A stretch of 43,613 nucleotides of DNA from an uncultured Eubacteriales bacterium. Lineage in GTDB: Bacteria; Bacillota; Clostridia; Lachnospirales; Lachnospiraceae. Of this stretch, positions 24,955-34,047 are shown in pieces. Where the stretch lies: contig CASDTX010000036.1 of the NCBI GenBank assembly GCA_949283695.1, positions 1 through 43,613 on the forward strand. Reading direction: 5' to 3'. How positions within the stretch are numbered: position 1 is the first letter of the stretch; the number at the start of each line of letters is the position of its first letter. Position numbers and translations under genes: made by a program. The notes beneath the pieces are model-generated. The model worked only from the letters and a program-made list of their open reading frames with translations, was not told the DNA's origin and searched no databases.

Positions 24955-27351
24955 ATGGCACGCAAAATTAAAAAACTATATGTCATTCATCATTCCCACA
25001 CAGATATCGGGTACACAGACCTGCAGGAGCGGGTCATTGATACGCAGAAGGATTACATTCACACCGTCCTTTCTATTATGGACCAGCCGGAGTACAGAAA
25101 TTTCCGCTGGAACTGCGAGACGTTTTTCTGCGTGGAGGAGTTCTTCAAAACTGCGTCAGAAGAAGAGAAAGAGAAGTTCTTCTGCCTGGCAGCAGAAGGG
25201 AAACTGGGGCTTTCCGCGAATTATCTGAATTTCACAGATCTTGTGGACTGTGAGGTCTATCGGGAACGCCTGAACAGCTGGAGGCAGGAGCTGGAGGATC
25301 ACGGTGTCCGGCTGAAGACTGCCATGTGCGCGGATATCAACGGCATGTCCATGGGGTACCGGGACGCCATGCTCGAAAACGGCGTAGAATTCCTCTATAT
25401 GAATATCCACTGCCACCACGGCATGTATCCCCTGTATCAGAACCAGACGCCGTTCTGGTGGGAAAACCGGGAAGGAAAGCGGATGCTCGTCTGGAACGGG
25501 GAACACTATAATCTGGGAAATGTGCTGGGGATTCAGCCCAATGTGTCCTGGAACTTCATGCAGCAGAGCTACCTGGGAACCAGCCCTGCCCCGGACGATC
25601 CGGCGGAGATTCTCCGCAGGAATCTGAACGAATACCTGGACAGCTGTGAAGAACAGGGATACCCGTATTCATTTATCGCTGCGTCTGTGTCCGGAGTATT
25701 CAGCGACAATGCGCCGCCGTCGCCTCAGATTCTCGAGACGGCAGAGCGGTATAATCAGAGGTATGGACAGGAGACCGAGATCTGCATGGTATCTCTGCAG
25801 GAATTTTATGAGGCGGTCCGGGAAGAGCTGAAAGACGCACCGGTGTATCAGGGAGACCTGACAGACTGGTGGGCAAACGGCGCAGGCAGCACCCCCTATG
25901 CAGTGAAGCATTACCTGGATGCCAGACACCGCTATCACCTGTGCAGCAGACTGGACGCACAGGCAGGAGAGAAATATCCGGAAGCCTGGCGGAATGCGCA
26001 GGATCATCTTCTGCTCTATGCAGAACATACCTGGGGACATTCTTCGACGATCACGAATCCTTATGACACGATGGTGCTGAACCTGGATATGCGGAAGAAC
26101 AGCTATGCCTCTCAGGCGCATGAGGCGGTCTCCCGCATTCTGAATCAGACAGCGAAGGAGAAAGGCGATCTTCTGCGCTATTATAATACCAGTGGGACGA
26201 TCAAAGCCTGCAGTGTCTCAGAAGCTGACTGTCCCCAGCCTGTGGAATTCTATATTGAGACCATGAAACTTGACGCTGCGCGGATCCTGTCAGAGGACGG
26301 AAGAGAAATCCCATGCCAGGTATCCCCCCATCCCAGAGGACGGAAGATCAGCTTCGTGGACCGGTTTGCCCCGGGCGAGGAGAAGATCTACCGTTATGAG
26401 GAGACAGCCGCGAAGCCGGAGATCATCAACACAAGGAAATGTTACATCGGCGCAGAACGGGTGAAAGACATCGTCAATGAATATGATCCGGAAACGTATC
26501 ACCTTCCGTACTGGTTTGAAAACCGTTTCTTCCGTCTCGGCTACAGGCAGGGAGAGGGGATCACCTCTTTTATCGATAAACGCAGCGGAAGGGAACTGCT
26601 CGGGAAGGGAGAGGCACCGGTCTTCACACCGGTATATGAAGTGACGAAGGTGCGGACGGACAGCAGCGAACCGAACTGTCCGGAGGAACGGGAGCGCAGG
26701 ATTATGGGGCGCAATATGCGGGGCCATCATGCAGAGCTTCATATCGGCAGACTTCAGAAAGTGATCTGCCAGGAGCGCGGACCGGTGTTTACGGTTCTGA
26801 GGTTTCAGTATTCCCTGCCGGGAACCGTACATGCGGACGTGGTCGTGAAGTTCTTCGAGGAGATCCCGCGGATCGACTTCACGCTGGAACTGGGCAAGAC
26901 CATATCCACGGATATTGAAAGTATCTTCCTCCCCCTGAGCCTGAACCTGGAAGACAGCAGTCTCTACCTCAGGAAGGGAGCCGAGGCGTTCCGTCCGGGT
27001 ATGGACCAGATCCCGGGAACCTGTATAGAATTCTACATGTCTGACGACGGACTGGTGTACACAGCGCCGGAAGGCGGGGCCATGACCGCGGTCCGCGACA
27101 CGCCGCTTCTGTACATGGGAGAACTGAAGAGCCATCCCATCCGCCTCTGCAGCGGCAGCCGTGAGGACAACCAGAGAGCGGTCTGGTCCTGGGTGATGAA
27201 TAATATCTGGGAAACCAACTTTAAGATGGATCTGTCCGGATTCTGCGAGTTCAATTACAGCCTGTGGCTTCACGAGGAACAGGATCCGGAGATGGCCATG
27301 GATCAGCTGAGAGAGCGGATGTATGATCCCTATGTTTTCATCATCGGATGA
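24955..27351 (+). CDS. GH38-like alpha-mannosidase-fold enzyme
   Basis: A 798-residue cytoplasmic protein with a GH38-type N-terminal catalytic fold. The zinc motif near the N terminus is HHSHTDIGYTD (His13, His15, Asp17), and the candidate nucleophile is Asp127 in CADING, where classic GH38 enzymes have WLPDVFG. HTWGHSS supplies late metal-site histidines near residue 360. The C-terminal half, from residue 480, is beta-rich. It is clearly distinct from the classic GH38 encoded at 34048. It lies 50 bases after the isomerase-type gene with a weak ribosome site (GAGGCAGAGAGA). Alpha-mannosidase activity is inferred from fold only; other alpha-glycosides are possible. Confidence 0.75.
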   Translation: MARKIKKLYVIHHSHTDIGYTDLQERVIDTQKDYIHTVLSIMDQPEYRNFRWNCETFFCVEEFFKTASEEEKEKFFCLAAEGKLGLSANYLNFTDLVDCEVYRERLNSWRQELEDHGVRLKTAMCADINGMSMGYRDAMLENGVEFLYMNIHCHHGMYPLYQNQTPFWWENREGKRMLVWNGEHYNLGNVLGIQPNVSWNFMQQSYLGTSPAPDDPAEILRRNLNEYLDSCEEQGYPYSFIAASVSGVFSDNAPPSPQILETAERYNQRYGQETEICMVSLQEFYEAVREELKDAPVYQGDLTDWWANGAGSTPYAVKHYLDARHRYHLCSRLDAQAGEKYPEAWRNAQDHLLLYAEHTWGHSSTITNPYDTMVLNLDMRKNSYASQAHEAVSRILNQTAKEKGDLLRYYNTSGTIKACSVSEADCPQPVEFYIETMKLDAARILSEDGREIPCQVSPHPRGRKISFVDRFAPGEEKIYRYEETAAKPEIINTRKCYIGAERVKDIVNEYDPETYHLPYWFENRFFRLGYRQGEGITSFIDKRSGRELLGKGEAPVFTPVYEVTKVRTDSSEPNCPEERERRIMGRNMRGHHAELHIGRLQKVICQERGPVFTVLRFQYSLPGTVHADVVVKFFEEIPRIDFTLELGKTISTDIESIFLPLSLNLEDSSLYLRKGAEAFRPGMDQIPGTCIEFYMSDDGLVYTAPEGGAMTAVRDTPLLYMGELKSHPIRLCSGSREDNQRAVWSWVMNNIWETNFKMDLSGFCEFNYSLWLHEEQDPEMAMDQLRERMYDPYVFIIG

Positions 27352-27384
27352 GGTGTGCGAGGGGCATATTGCCCCTTGCACACC
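27352..27384. terminator. Strong hairpin between convergent genes
   Basis: GGTGTGCGAGGGGC (27352-27365) pairs with GCCCCTTGCACACC (27371-27384): 14 pairs with one wobble and a 5-base loop, immediately after the GH38-like stop. The following bases are not a T-run, so it may be a processing hairpin. The converging XRE gene ends 17 bases later. Confidence 0.55.
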
Positions 27385-27401
27385 GACACTATATTTTCTG
27401 A

Positions 27402-28163
27402 TTACTCATATTTTTTCCCTACAGCATAAGTGGAAACCAGCATACTGACTAACACGAGTATCAAGAGTGCATTTTTCAGCATGTTCCACGATCCCATACC
27501 GGAGAACGTGATTGTTAAAATAGCGGCAAGTGGATAGAGAACTCCCGCTGCGAGTGTCCAGATCTTTAACGTGGTGCAGATCTGCGGCCAGTTTCCGTTA
27601 TGAAAAGAGAGTCCGGACATATGAATTCTGAAAATCCCCTGTGAGACGTAATTTATTTTGTTGCTTTCATAATAATTCGGCAGCAGGTCTTTGGCGAAAA
27701 GGCAGAGCCAGCCGCCAAACAGAAGCATTAAGGCAGTAACCGGCAGCACATCTCCTCTCATTTCTGCGAGCGGTATTCCGCATACGATCAGGACAATGAT
27801 TTCTGCTGCAGACAGGAAGCAGCAGAATAGATATGCCAGTATCCAGTTCTTTTTGTGCTGACGGACAGAATCTCTGACAGAGAAATCAAGGGAATTGACC
27901 ACCAGTTCCTCCACCTCTTTCGTATCGAGGCGTTTCTGGGTGTCTAGTTTCTCTCCGCGCAGCAGCTCGGTAACGGTGGTATCCAGTACATCTGCGATGG
28001 GGAGAAGCAATGCGACGTTTGGCATACTGAGCCCCCGTTCCCATTTGCTGACTGTTTTGTCTGATACATATAGTTTTTCAGCCAGCTCTTTCTGTGTTAA
28101 ATTCTTTCCTTTTCTTAAGTCAGCTACGAACAATCCGAATTTTTCATTATCGATTTGATACAT
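27402..28163 (-). CDS. XRE family regulator with C-terminal membrane domain
   Basis: A 253-residue membrane-tethered DNA-binding protein. The N-terminal helix-turn-helix (residues 9-64) reads LRKGKNLTQKELAEKLYVSDKTVSKWERGLSMPN, a textbook Cro/C1-type domain. From residue 105 there are four hydrophobic helices, starting with WILAYLFCCFLSAAEIIVLIV. This layout is common in Firmicutes and is often self-regulated. GGAGGTGGGCAG precedes ATG 28163. A minus-strand promoter, TTGCTT and TAATAT 17 bases apart (28238-28243 and 28215-28220), lies upstream. It faces away from the LacI gene and may share the operator region with it. Its targets are unknown. Confidence 0.88.
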   Translation of the reverse strand: MYQIDNEKFGLFVADLRKGKNLTQKELAEKLYVSDKTVSKWERGLSMPNVALLLPIADVLDTTVTELLRGEKLDTQKRLDTKEVEELVVNSLDFSVRDSVRQHKKNWILAYLFCCFLSAAEIIVLIVCGIPLAEMRGDVLPVTALMLLFGGWLCLFAKDLLPNYYESNKINYVSQGIFRIHMSGLSFHNGNWPQICTTLKIWTLAAGVLYPLAAILTITFSGMGSWNMLKNALLILVLVSMLVSTYAVGKKYE

Positions 28164-28214
28164 CTGCCCACCTCCTGCGGATCTATTGTGTAAGCCTTCG
28201 GCTGTACCCTGTCT

Positions 28215-28243
28215 ATATTACAATGGGGAAACTCAGAAAGCAA
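28215..28243 (-). promoter_or_regulatory. Promoter of the XRE gene
   Basis: On the minus strand TTGCTT (28238-28243) and TAATAT (28215-28220) are separated by 17 bases, about 50 bases before the XRE start. Matches are four of six for each element, so this is a moderate candidate. Confidence 0.45.
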
Positions 28244-28284
28244 TCGACCGGCAGTAGAATCGGATGTTTTGGACTTTGTTTCTA

Positions 28285-28304
28285 CAAATGTTAAGTAACA
28301 TTTG
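28285..28304. promoter_or_regulatory. 20-base perfect palindrome, candidate operator
   Basis: CAAATGTTAAGTAACATTTG has nine-base perfect arms around AG. It lies between the divergent XRE and LacI genes. A related half site AAATGTTAAG recurs at 28439-28448, close to the LacI start. Either neighbouring regulator could bind it. The 319-base gap from 28164 to 28482 holds this site, the two promoters and the inverted repeat at 28348-28377, and nothing else that I can see. Confidence 0.6.
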
Positions 28305-28338
28305 AATACTGTAAACATAACAAAAATCCGGATTTAAT

Positions 28339-28399
28339 TATACAAAGTATACAATATTCGGCACTAATTATTGTATAGACTGTAGAAAATAAATATATA
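28339..28399 (+). promoter_or_regulatory. Promoter and inverted repeats before the mannoside operon
   Basis: TTGTAT (28371-28376) and TATATA (28394-28399), 17 bases apart, form a promoter for the LacI-led operon. TATACAAT (28348-28355) and ATTGTATA (28370-28377) are a perfect inverted repeat whose right arm covers the -35. A tighter palindrome TATACAAAGTATA (28339-28351) overlaps its left arm. Repression by the LacI protein through one of these is likely. Confidence 0.5.
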
Positions 28400-28482
28400 G
28401 ATGTACATCCATAAAAAGGTATGTTAAAATGCATATGTAAATGTTAAGAAACAATTTTGAAACCAGAAAGCGAGGAAACAAA

Positions 28483-29505
28483 ATGGGTGTGAAAAATACG
28501 GTTTCCATGCAGACTCTGGCGGATGAGCTGGCAATTAGCAAGGTGACAGTTTCAAAAGCTTTAAATGGGAAAGATGGAGTAAGTGATGAGCTGAAGAAGA
28601 GGATTTTTGAAACCGCGGAGAAGTACGGGTATGTGCTTCCGGACTACGGGAAGCGCCGGACGAGAAAAGTCGGGATTGTGATGAGCAAGAGATTTAACTC
28701 CGGCGACGACGGCAAGTTTTACATGGGAATGTACGACCGGATTATCAGCCAGTTTGGGAAACATTCCTGTTCCAGCGTTATGGTAACGCCTGACAGGAAT
28801 ACGCTGGCGGCAGATCTGAAGATGCTGAGTGAATCTGGCGCGTTTGACGGGCTGATCCTGCTTGGGATCCTGGAAAGTGAAGTGGAGCGCCGGCTGGACG
28901 CGGTCAATATCCCCAAAGTATATGTAGACCTGTATGACGTAAGCCACAGAGCGGATTCTGTTGTCACAGAGAATATCTACAGCACGTATGAACTTACGGA
29001 CTATCTGATTCGGGAAGGCCACCGGGAGATCGGATTCGTGGGCACCATGGGCATGGGAAGCACCACGAGTATCACAGATCGTTATCTCGGGTACCTGCGC
29101 AGGCTGCTGGAACAGGGGATTACCCCTAAGGATGAGTGGAGGATTCCTGACCGTGATGAAGAAGGGCGGGCAATCCGGCTGCAGCTTCCCGAACGGCTTC
29201 CGACGGCTTTTGTGTGCAACTGTGACGAGACAGCGTTCCGGTTCGTGAAAGAACTGCGGATGAAGGGCCTTCAGGTGCCGGAAGACATCTCGGTTGTCGG
29301 TTTTGATGATTCGGTCTACGCACAGCTCTGTGACCCGCCGCTGACGACCGTGTCAGTGGATGTGGACGAGATTGGGCGCATGGCGGTGAAAAGTCTGCTG
29401 AAGCACATGGAACACCCGGAGCAGAAGGGAGGAGAAGTATTTCGGGTTCCGGGCAGGATCATATATCGGAACTCGGTGAAAAAGATTGGTTGGAAAGGTT
29501 TCTAA
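28483..29505 (+). CDS. LacI family transcriptional regulator
   Basis: A 340-residue sugar-responsive regulator. The N-terminal LacI helix-turn-helix reads MQTLADELAISKVTVSKALNGKDGVSDELKKRI, followed by a hinge. The periplasmic-binding-protein-like ligand domain contains VGIVMSKRF, FDGLILLGI, REGHREIGFVG, TAFVCNCDETAFRFVKELR and the late VPEDISVVGFDDSVYA. ATG 28483 follows GAGGAAAC; the upstream in-frame ATG at 28441 has no ribosome site. It is directly followed by the ABC permease genes after 20 bases, so it is almost certainly the regulator of the mannoside locus. The effector is probably a mannose-containing sugar or phosphate. Confidence 0.93.
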   Translation: MGVKNTVSMQTLADELAISKVTVSKALNGKDGVSDELKKRIFETAEKYGYVLPDYGKRRTRKVGIVMSKRFNSGDDGKFYMGMYDRIISQFGKHSCSSVMVTPDRNTLAADLKMLSESGAFDGLILLGILESEVERRLDAVNIPKVYVDLYDVSHRADSVVTENIYSTYELTDYLIREGHREIGFVGTMGMGSTTSITDRYLGYLRRLLEQGITPKDEWRIPDRDEEGRAIRLQLPERLPTAFVCNCDETAFRFVKELRMKGLQVPEDISVVGFDDSVYAQLCDPPLTTVSVDVDEIGRMAVKSLLKHMEHPEQKGGEVFRVPGRIIYRNSVKKIGWKGF

Positions 29506-29525
29506 GGAAGGGAAGGGATGAAATT

Positions 29526-30485
29526 TTGAAAAAAGAAGCTAAAAAAGGCAATAAGCTAAAAAGAAGATGGAACAAAAACGATACTGAATTGACCATACTT
29601 GCTCTGCCTACTACCATCTGGTATATTTTGTTCTCATTTCTTCCAATGTTTGGTCTTATCATTGCATTTAAGAACTACAAGATAACCGGAGGGCATGGTT
29701 TCCTTTATAATGTGATTCACAGCGAGTGGGCAGGATTCAGCAACTTCGAATTCCTTGTTAAGTCCAACGACCTGTTCGTCATCCTGAGAAACACGATTGT
29801 CTACAACCTGGTATTCATCGTGCTTGGAACAGTTCTCGCTGTTGCACTGGCAATCATGATCAGTGAGCTGTGGAGCAAGAAGAAATCAAAGGTATACCAG
29901 ACACTGATGTTCTTCCCGTACTTTATGTCATGGGTTGTAGCGGCATATTTCCTGGATGCGTTCCTGAACCAGGACAACGGTCTGATCAACAGCATGTTAA
30001 GAGACGCAGGGAAGGATCCGATTCAGTGGTATATGTCTGCAGGGGTATGGCCGTTCCTTTTGGTCTTCATGTATCTGTGGAAATCAACCGGATATAACAT
30101 GGTCATCTACCTGGCAAATATTTCCGGTATTGACAGCACACTCTATGAAGCGGCAGTTATGGACGGAGCAAACAAATGGCAGCAGATGAGATTCATCACT
30201 CTGCCGTGTCTGAAGAACGTGATTATCATGATGTTCATCCTGAACGTAGGTAAGATCTTCTATTCGGATTTCGGTCTGTTCTTCCAGCTGACTCAGGGCG
30301 CGAGCGGATCAATCTTCAATACAACGGCGACGATCGATACCTTTGTATTTAACTCTCTGCAGTCATCAACCCCGGTAGGAATGACTTCAGCGGCTACGTT
30401 CTTCCAGTCAGTGGCATGCTGTATCACGATCCTGATTGCCAATGCGATCGTGCGGAAAATTGATGAAGACAGTGCAATTATATAG
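29526..30485 (+). CDS. Sugar ABC transporter permease, LplB type
   Basis: A 319-residue inner-membrane permease for oligosaccharide import with six helices. The first is LTILALPTTIWYILFSFLPMFGLIIAF. The EAA loop is YEAAVMDGANKWQQMRFITLPCLKN, which contacts a shared ATPase not encoded here. TTG 29526 is the likely start: AGGGAAGGG stands eight bases before it, whereas the frame-extending TTG 29490 lies inside the LacI gene. It pairs with the next permease. As usual for this CUT1 subfamily in clostridia, no dedicated ATPase gene is present, so an MsmK-like ATPase elsewhere must energise it. Confidence 0.92.
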   Translation: MKKEAKKGNKLKRRWNKNDTELTILALPTTIWYILFSFLPMFGLIIAFKNYKITGGHGFLYNVIHSEWAGFSNFEFLVKSNDLFVILRNTIVYNLVFIVLGTVLAVALAIMISELWSKKKSKVYQTLMFFPYFMSWVVAAYFLDAFLNQDNGLINSMLRDAGKDPIQWYMSAGVWPFLLVFMYLWKSTGYNMVIYLANISGIDSTLYEAAVMDGANKWQQMRFITLPCLKNVIIMMFILNVGKIFYSDFGLFFQLTQGASGSIFNTTATIDTFVFNSLQSSTPVGMTSAATFFQSVACCITILIANAIVRKIDEDSAII

Positions 30486-30497
30486 GAGGGGATACAG

Positions 30498-31436
30498 ATG
30501 GCTAAGGATAAGAATATGAAAAACGCTGACTTTGCAGAATCATCGCATCTGAATAAAATCAGCGCTCCGACAAACTTTTTCTTCAACATCCTGTTTATCG
30601 CGATCGCCCTGATCTGCGTGGTCCCGGTTGTGTTTATCTTCATGATCTCGATCTCGTCAGAAGAGGCGATTCAGATGAATGGATACCGGTTTATACCGGA
30701 AGCTTTTTCGGCAGACGCATACAAGTTCCTGTTTGATGAGGGCGGAATGATCCTGCAGGCACTTGGGGTTTCCGTCTTCGTTACGGTAGTGGGCACCGTG
30801 ATCGGCGTTATGCTCACGACCCTGATGGGATACGTACTTTCCAGAAGTACATACAAACTGAATGGATTCTTTACAATGGTGGTGTTCATCCCCATGATTT
30901 TCAATGGTGGTATGGTTGCACAGTACGTTGTAAATACACAGTTTTTACATTTGCGCGACACGGTATGGGCGCTGATACTGCCGCTGTGTGTATCGTCGTT
31001 CAACGTGGTTATCGCGAAGACGTTCTTTAAGACGAATATTCCGGAGTCAGTCATTGAATCCGCACAGATCGACGGGGCCAGCCAGCTCCAGATCTTCGGA
31101 AAGATCGCTCTGCCGCTGGCGAAACCGCTTCTGGCAACGATCGCGCTGTTCCTGACATTCGGATACTGGAACGACTGGTTCCAGTCCTCTCTGTATATTA
31201 CGAACCAGGATCTGTTTTCTCTGCAGGCCCTGCTGAACTCCATACAGAGAAATATTGAGATGATGGCAAACAACCCGTCTGCGGGAATCTCCATGGTTGA
31301 GTATATGAACTCCATGCCGAGAGAGGGCGCCAGAATGGCCATGGCGATCATCATCATTATCCCAATCGCGTGTTGCTATCCGTTCTTCCAGAAATACTTC
31401 ATCTCCGGTCTTACGGTTGGTGCGGTAAAAGGATAG
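30498..31436 (+). CDS. Sugar ABC transporter permease, LplC/YtcP type
   Basis: The 312-residue second permease of the importer. The first helix is FFFNILFIAIALICVVPVVFIFMISI, and the EAA loop is ESAQIDGASQLQIFGKIALPLAKPL. The C terminus PFFQKYFISGLTVGAVKG is the standard ending of CarB-type permeases. GGAGGGG precedes ATG 30498, and the gene starts 12 bases after the first permease. Together with the lipoprotein that follows it forms an importer of the class often linked to gut oligosaccharide and N-glycan use. Confidence 0.93.
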   Translation: MAKDKNMKNADFAESSHLNKISAPTNFFFNILFIAIALICVVPVVFIFMISISSEEAIQMNGYRFIPEAFSADAYKFLFDEGGMILQALGVSVFVTVVGTVIGVMLTTLMGYVLSRSTYKLNGFFTMVVFIPMIFNGGMVAQYVVNTQFLHLRDTVWALILPLCVSSFNVVIAKTFFKTNIPESVIESAQIDGASQLQIFGKIALPLAKPLLATIALFLTFGYWNDWFQSSLYITNQDLFSLQALLNSIQRNIEMMANNPSAGISMVEYMNSMPREGARMAMAIIIIIPIACCYPFFQKYFISGLTVGAVKG

Positions 31437-31475
31437 TGAAACATAATAAACAAACAAAAAAGGAGGAAGTATCTA

Positions 31476-32915
31476 ATGAAAAAGAAAAGAGTGTTGGCAC
31501 TGGCTCTGACAGCAGCTATGTGCGCAGGCCTTGTTGCAGGCTGCGGCAGTGACAAGGGAGGATCTGAGTCTGGCGACGGTGTAGTCAGTCTGAAGTGGGT
31601 GACAGTAGGAAACGGTATGCCGGCCAACTATGAGGAGTGGCTGGAACAGGTGAATCCGTACCTGGAAGAGAAGATCGGTGTGAACATCGATATGGAAGTT
31701 GTCGGATGGGGCGACTGGGATAACCGCCGCAGTGTTATCACCAACTCTGGCGAGTACTTTGACATTCTCTTTACAGATCAGTCAAGATTTACTTCAGAGG
31801 TTTCCAACGGTGTATTCCTTGATCTCTCTGAAATGCTGCCAGAGACAGCATCCGACCTGTATGATCTGGTTCCGGAGGATTACTGGAACGCAGTTTCGAT
31901 CGACGGCAAGATCTATGGCGTGCCGACGATGAAAGACAACGCGATCACAGAGTACTTTGTATGGGATAAGGATATTGCGGACAAGTACAATATCGACATC
32001 AACGCAATCACAGACTTCGACAGCCTGTATCCGGCGCTGCAGACCATTAAAGAGGGAGAGGGAACAGCTCCGCTCTTCATGTCCAAAGCAGGTGCCAGCG
32101 TGCTGATCGATATGAACTTTGACGATCTCAGCTCCGGTTCCAAGGTAATCGGTGTGAAATACGGCGATGACAGCGCTACTGTTGTGAATCCGCTCGACGA
32201 TCCGGATATTCTCGCGAACCTTGAAACCATCCACAAGATGTACAGCGAAGGACTGATTAACGGGGATGCTCCGACAGCTGACGATACAAACAAATACCAC
32301 ATGCTGTTCATCGCACAGGGCTGGAGCGGCGCTGCGAAGACAACATGGGGACCGAACTTCGGTATCGCAAACTGTGAAGCAATTCAGTTCGGCGATTCTG
32401 TAATGTGCAACAAGACGATCCAGGGCTCTGTGAACGGAATCTACTCAGGATGCAAGAACCCGGAGAAAGCTCTTGAACTTCTGCAGCTCATCAATACAGA
32501 TACGAAGCTTCGTGACCTCTTCTACTTCGGTGTAGAAGGCGAAGACTTCCAGTATACGGATGACGGCAAGGTAGAGAGACTGACATCTGACTGGGCTCTG
32601 GCAGGCTATACACAGGGAAATACTTATATCGTATCACAGCAGACAACAGAAGAGACAAGCCAGTGGGATGAAGTAATCGCACTGAACGATGCTGCAACAC
32701 GTTCCGATCTGATCGGTTTCGGTATGGACACAAGCTCAGTTCAGACACAGCTTGCAAACTGCAACGCCGTATATGAGAAGTATTATCCGGAACTCTTCAC
32801 AGGTGCTCAGGAGCCGAAGGCTCTGATCGAGAAGATCAAAGGCGAGCTCGAGACTGCAGGCTGGAATGAGCTTTGCGCTGCAGCTCAGGAGCAGGTAGAC
32901 GAGTTCATGAAATAG
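31476..32915 (+). CDS. Extracellular solute-binding lipoprotein, family 1
   Basis: A 479-residue lipoprotein that captures the sugar for the permeases encoded just before. The signal peptide ends at the lipobox VAGC with Cys23. The mature protein has the LplA-type layout with VSLKWVTVGNGMPANYEEWLEQV near the start, DILFTDQSRF, IYGVPTMKDNAITEYFVWDKD and late GMDTSSVQTQLANCNAVYEKYYPEL. AAAGGAGGAAG precedes the start. The ligand is inferred to be a mannose-containing oligosaccharide from the enzymes that follow. Confidence 0.92.
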   Translation: MKKKRVLALALTAAMCAGLVAGCGSDKGGSESGDGVVSLKWVTVGNGMPANYEEWLEQVNPYLEEKIGVNIDMEVVGWGDWDNRRSVITNSGEYFDILFTDQSRFTSEVSNGVFLDLSEMLPETASDLYDLVPEDYWNAVSIDGKIYGVPTMKDNAITEYFVWDKDIADKYNIDINAITDFDSLYPALQTIKEGEGTAPLFMSKAGASVLIDMNFDDLSSGSKVIGVKYGDDSATVVNPLDDPDILANLETIHKMYSEGLINGDAPTADDTNKYHMLFIAQGWSGAAKTTWGPNFGIANCEAIQFGDSVMCNKTIQGSVNGIYSGCKNPEKALELLQLINTDTKLRDLFYFGVEGEDFQYTDDGKVERLTSDWALAGYTQGNTYIVSQQTTEETSQWDEVIALNDAATRSDLIGFGMDTSSVQTQLANCNAVYEKYYPELFTGAQEPKALIEKIKGELETAGWNELCAAAQEQVDEFMK

Positions 32916-32929
32916 TAACAATATTCTGG

Positions 32930-32958
32930 TAGACGAATCCATAAATTCGTAATATAAT
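32930..32958 (+). promoter_or_regulatory. Candidate internal promoter before the GH130 gene
   Basis: TAGACG (32930-32935) and a perfect TATAAT (32953-32958) are 17 bases apart. Between them is an inverted repeat ACGAAT (32933-32938) with ATTCGT (32945-32950). This could give the enzyme genes separate expression from the transporter genes. The -35 is weak. Confidence 0.4.
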
Positions 32959-32976
32959 CGAACAGACGATTCAAGA

Positions 32977-33010
32977 GAACAGGGACATTTCATGCGGAAT
33001 GTCCCTGTTC
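32977..33010 (+). other. Perfect 13-pair hairpin between transporter and GH130
   Basis: GAACAGGGACATT (32977-32989) pairs exactly with AATGTCCCTGTTC (32998-33010) around an 8-base loop. No T-run follows, and the GGAGG ribosome site of GH130 lies a few bases downstream. Such hairpins after binding-protein genes often protect the upstream mRNA and allow higher binding-protein levels. Confidence 0.75.
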
Positions 33011-33026
33011 TGGTCAGGAGGACAAT

Positions 33027-34013
33027 ATGGCAAAAATTATAGGAAATTCACTGAAAAATATCCCCTGGGAGGAAAAGCCGGAAGGGTATACCATGCCGGT
33101 GTGGAGATACAGCGCGAACCCGATCATCAAAAGAGATGCGATTCCGAGCTCAAACAGTATCTTTAACAGTGCGGTGGCTCCGTTTGGAGACGGATATGCC
33201 GGTGTGTTCCGCTGTGACAGCAAGTGCGTGAGCATGGATATCTTCGCCGGATTTTCCAAGGACGGCATCCACTGGGACATCAACCCGGATCCCATTGTTT
33301 TCGAGGGAGACCCGGATGTGACGAAGCGGGAATACCGCTATGATCCGCGGATCTGCTTTATTGAGGACCGCTACTATATCACCTGGTGCAACGGATACCA
33401 CGGACCGACCATCGGAATTGGATATACATTTGATTTTAAAACATTCTATCAGCTGGAGAACGCGTTTCTTCCATATAATAGAAACGGTGTAATGTTCCCG
33501 AGAAAGATCAACGGCAAATATGCAATGCTGAGCAGACCGAGTGATACCGGGCATACGCCGTTTGGAGACATTTTCTACAGCCAGACCCCGGATCTGGAAT
33601 ACTGGGGCCACCACAGACATGTGATGTCCGTTGTGAAAGAAGACGCGTCTGCATGGCAGGGAACGAAGATCGGACCCGGACCTGTGCCAATCGAGACAGA
33701 TGAAGGATGGCTGCTGATCTATCACGGTGTGCTGAATACCTGCAATGGTTTCGTGTACCGCATGGGTGCGGCTCTGCTGGATCTGGACGAGCCATGGAAG
33801 GTGATCGCCCGCTCCAAAGCATACATTCTGGCACCATACGAGATCTATGAATGCGTGGGCGATGTGCCGAACGTAGTTTTCCCGTGCGCAACGCTTACAG
33901 ACGCAGACACCGGACGGATCGCCATCTACTACGGATGCGCAGACACAGTGACCGGTCTTGCATTCACGACCGTGGATGAACTGTTAAAATACGTAAAGGA
34001 AAATGCGTTTTAA
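33027..34013 (+). CDS. GH130 beta-mannoside phosphorylase
   Basis: This 328-residue cytoplasmic enzyme is predicted to split a beta-mannosyl bond with phosphate, giving mannose-1-phosphate. The five-bladed propeller family pattern is visible in [34 protein letters not shown], Asp106 in YRYDPRI as the proton donor, and [21 protein letters not shown] with phosphate-binding residues. Length and the N-terminal motif resemble GH130 members that act on mannosyl-N-acetylglucosamine, the core of N-glycans, or on mannosyl-glucose; I cannot separate these by eye. The neighbours GH125 and GH38 favour N-glycan core use. GTCAGGAGGAC precedes the start. Confidence 0.9.
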   Translation: MAKIIGNSLKNIPWEEKPEGYTMPVWRYSANPIIKRDAIPSSNSIFNSAVAPFGDGYAGVFRCDSKCVSMDIFAGFSKDGIHWDINPDPIVFEGDPDVTKREYRYDPRICFIEDRYYITWCNGYHGPTIGIGYTFDFKTFYQLENAFLPYNRNGVMFPRKINGKYAMLSRPSDTGHTPFGDIFYSQTPDLEYWGHHRHVMSVVKEDASAWQGTKIGPGPVPIETDEGWLLIYHGVLNTCNGFVYRMGAALLDLDEPWKVIARSKAYILAPYEIYECVGDVPNVVFPCATLTDADTGRIAIYYGCADTVTGLAFTTVDELLKYVKENAF

Positions 34014-34047
34014 CTTTAATGAATGAGAATAACAGGAGAAAAATCGT

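Noticed and set aside
23015-24961. 648-codon minus-strand open frame opposite the isomerase-type gene
   Set aside because: It lies opposite a protein with intact isomerase motifs, has no recognisable domain and no ribosome site.
27352-27384. Strong hairpin as a certain Rho-independent terminator
   Set aside because: No T-run follows on either strand; retained only as a moderate-confidence candidate.
29526-31436. Missing ATPase gene as a sign of a broken transporter
   Set aside because: CUT1 sugar importers in Firmicutes commonly share one MsmK-like ATPase encoded elsewhere, so its absence is normal.
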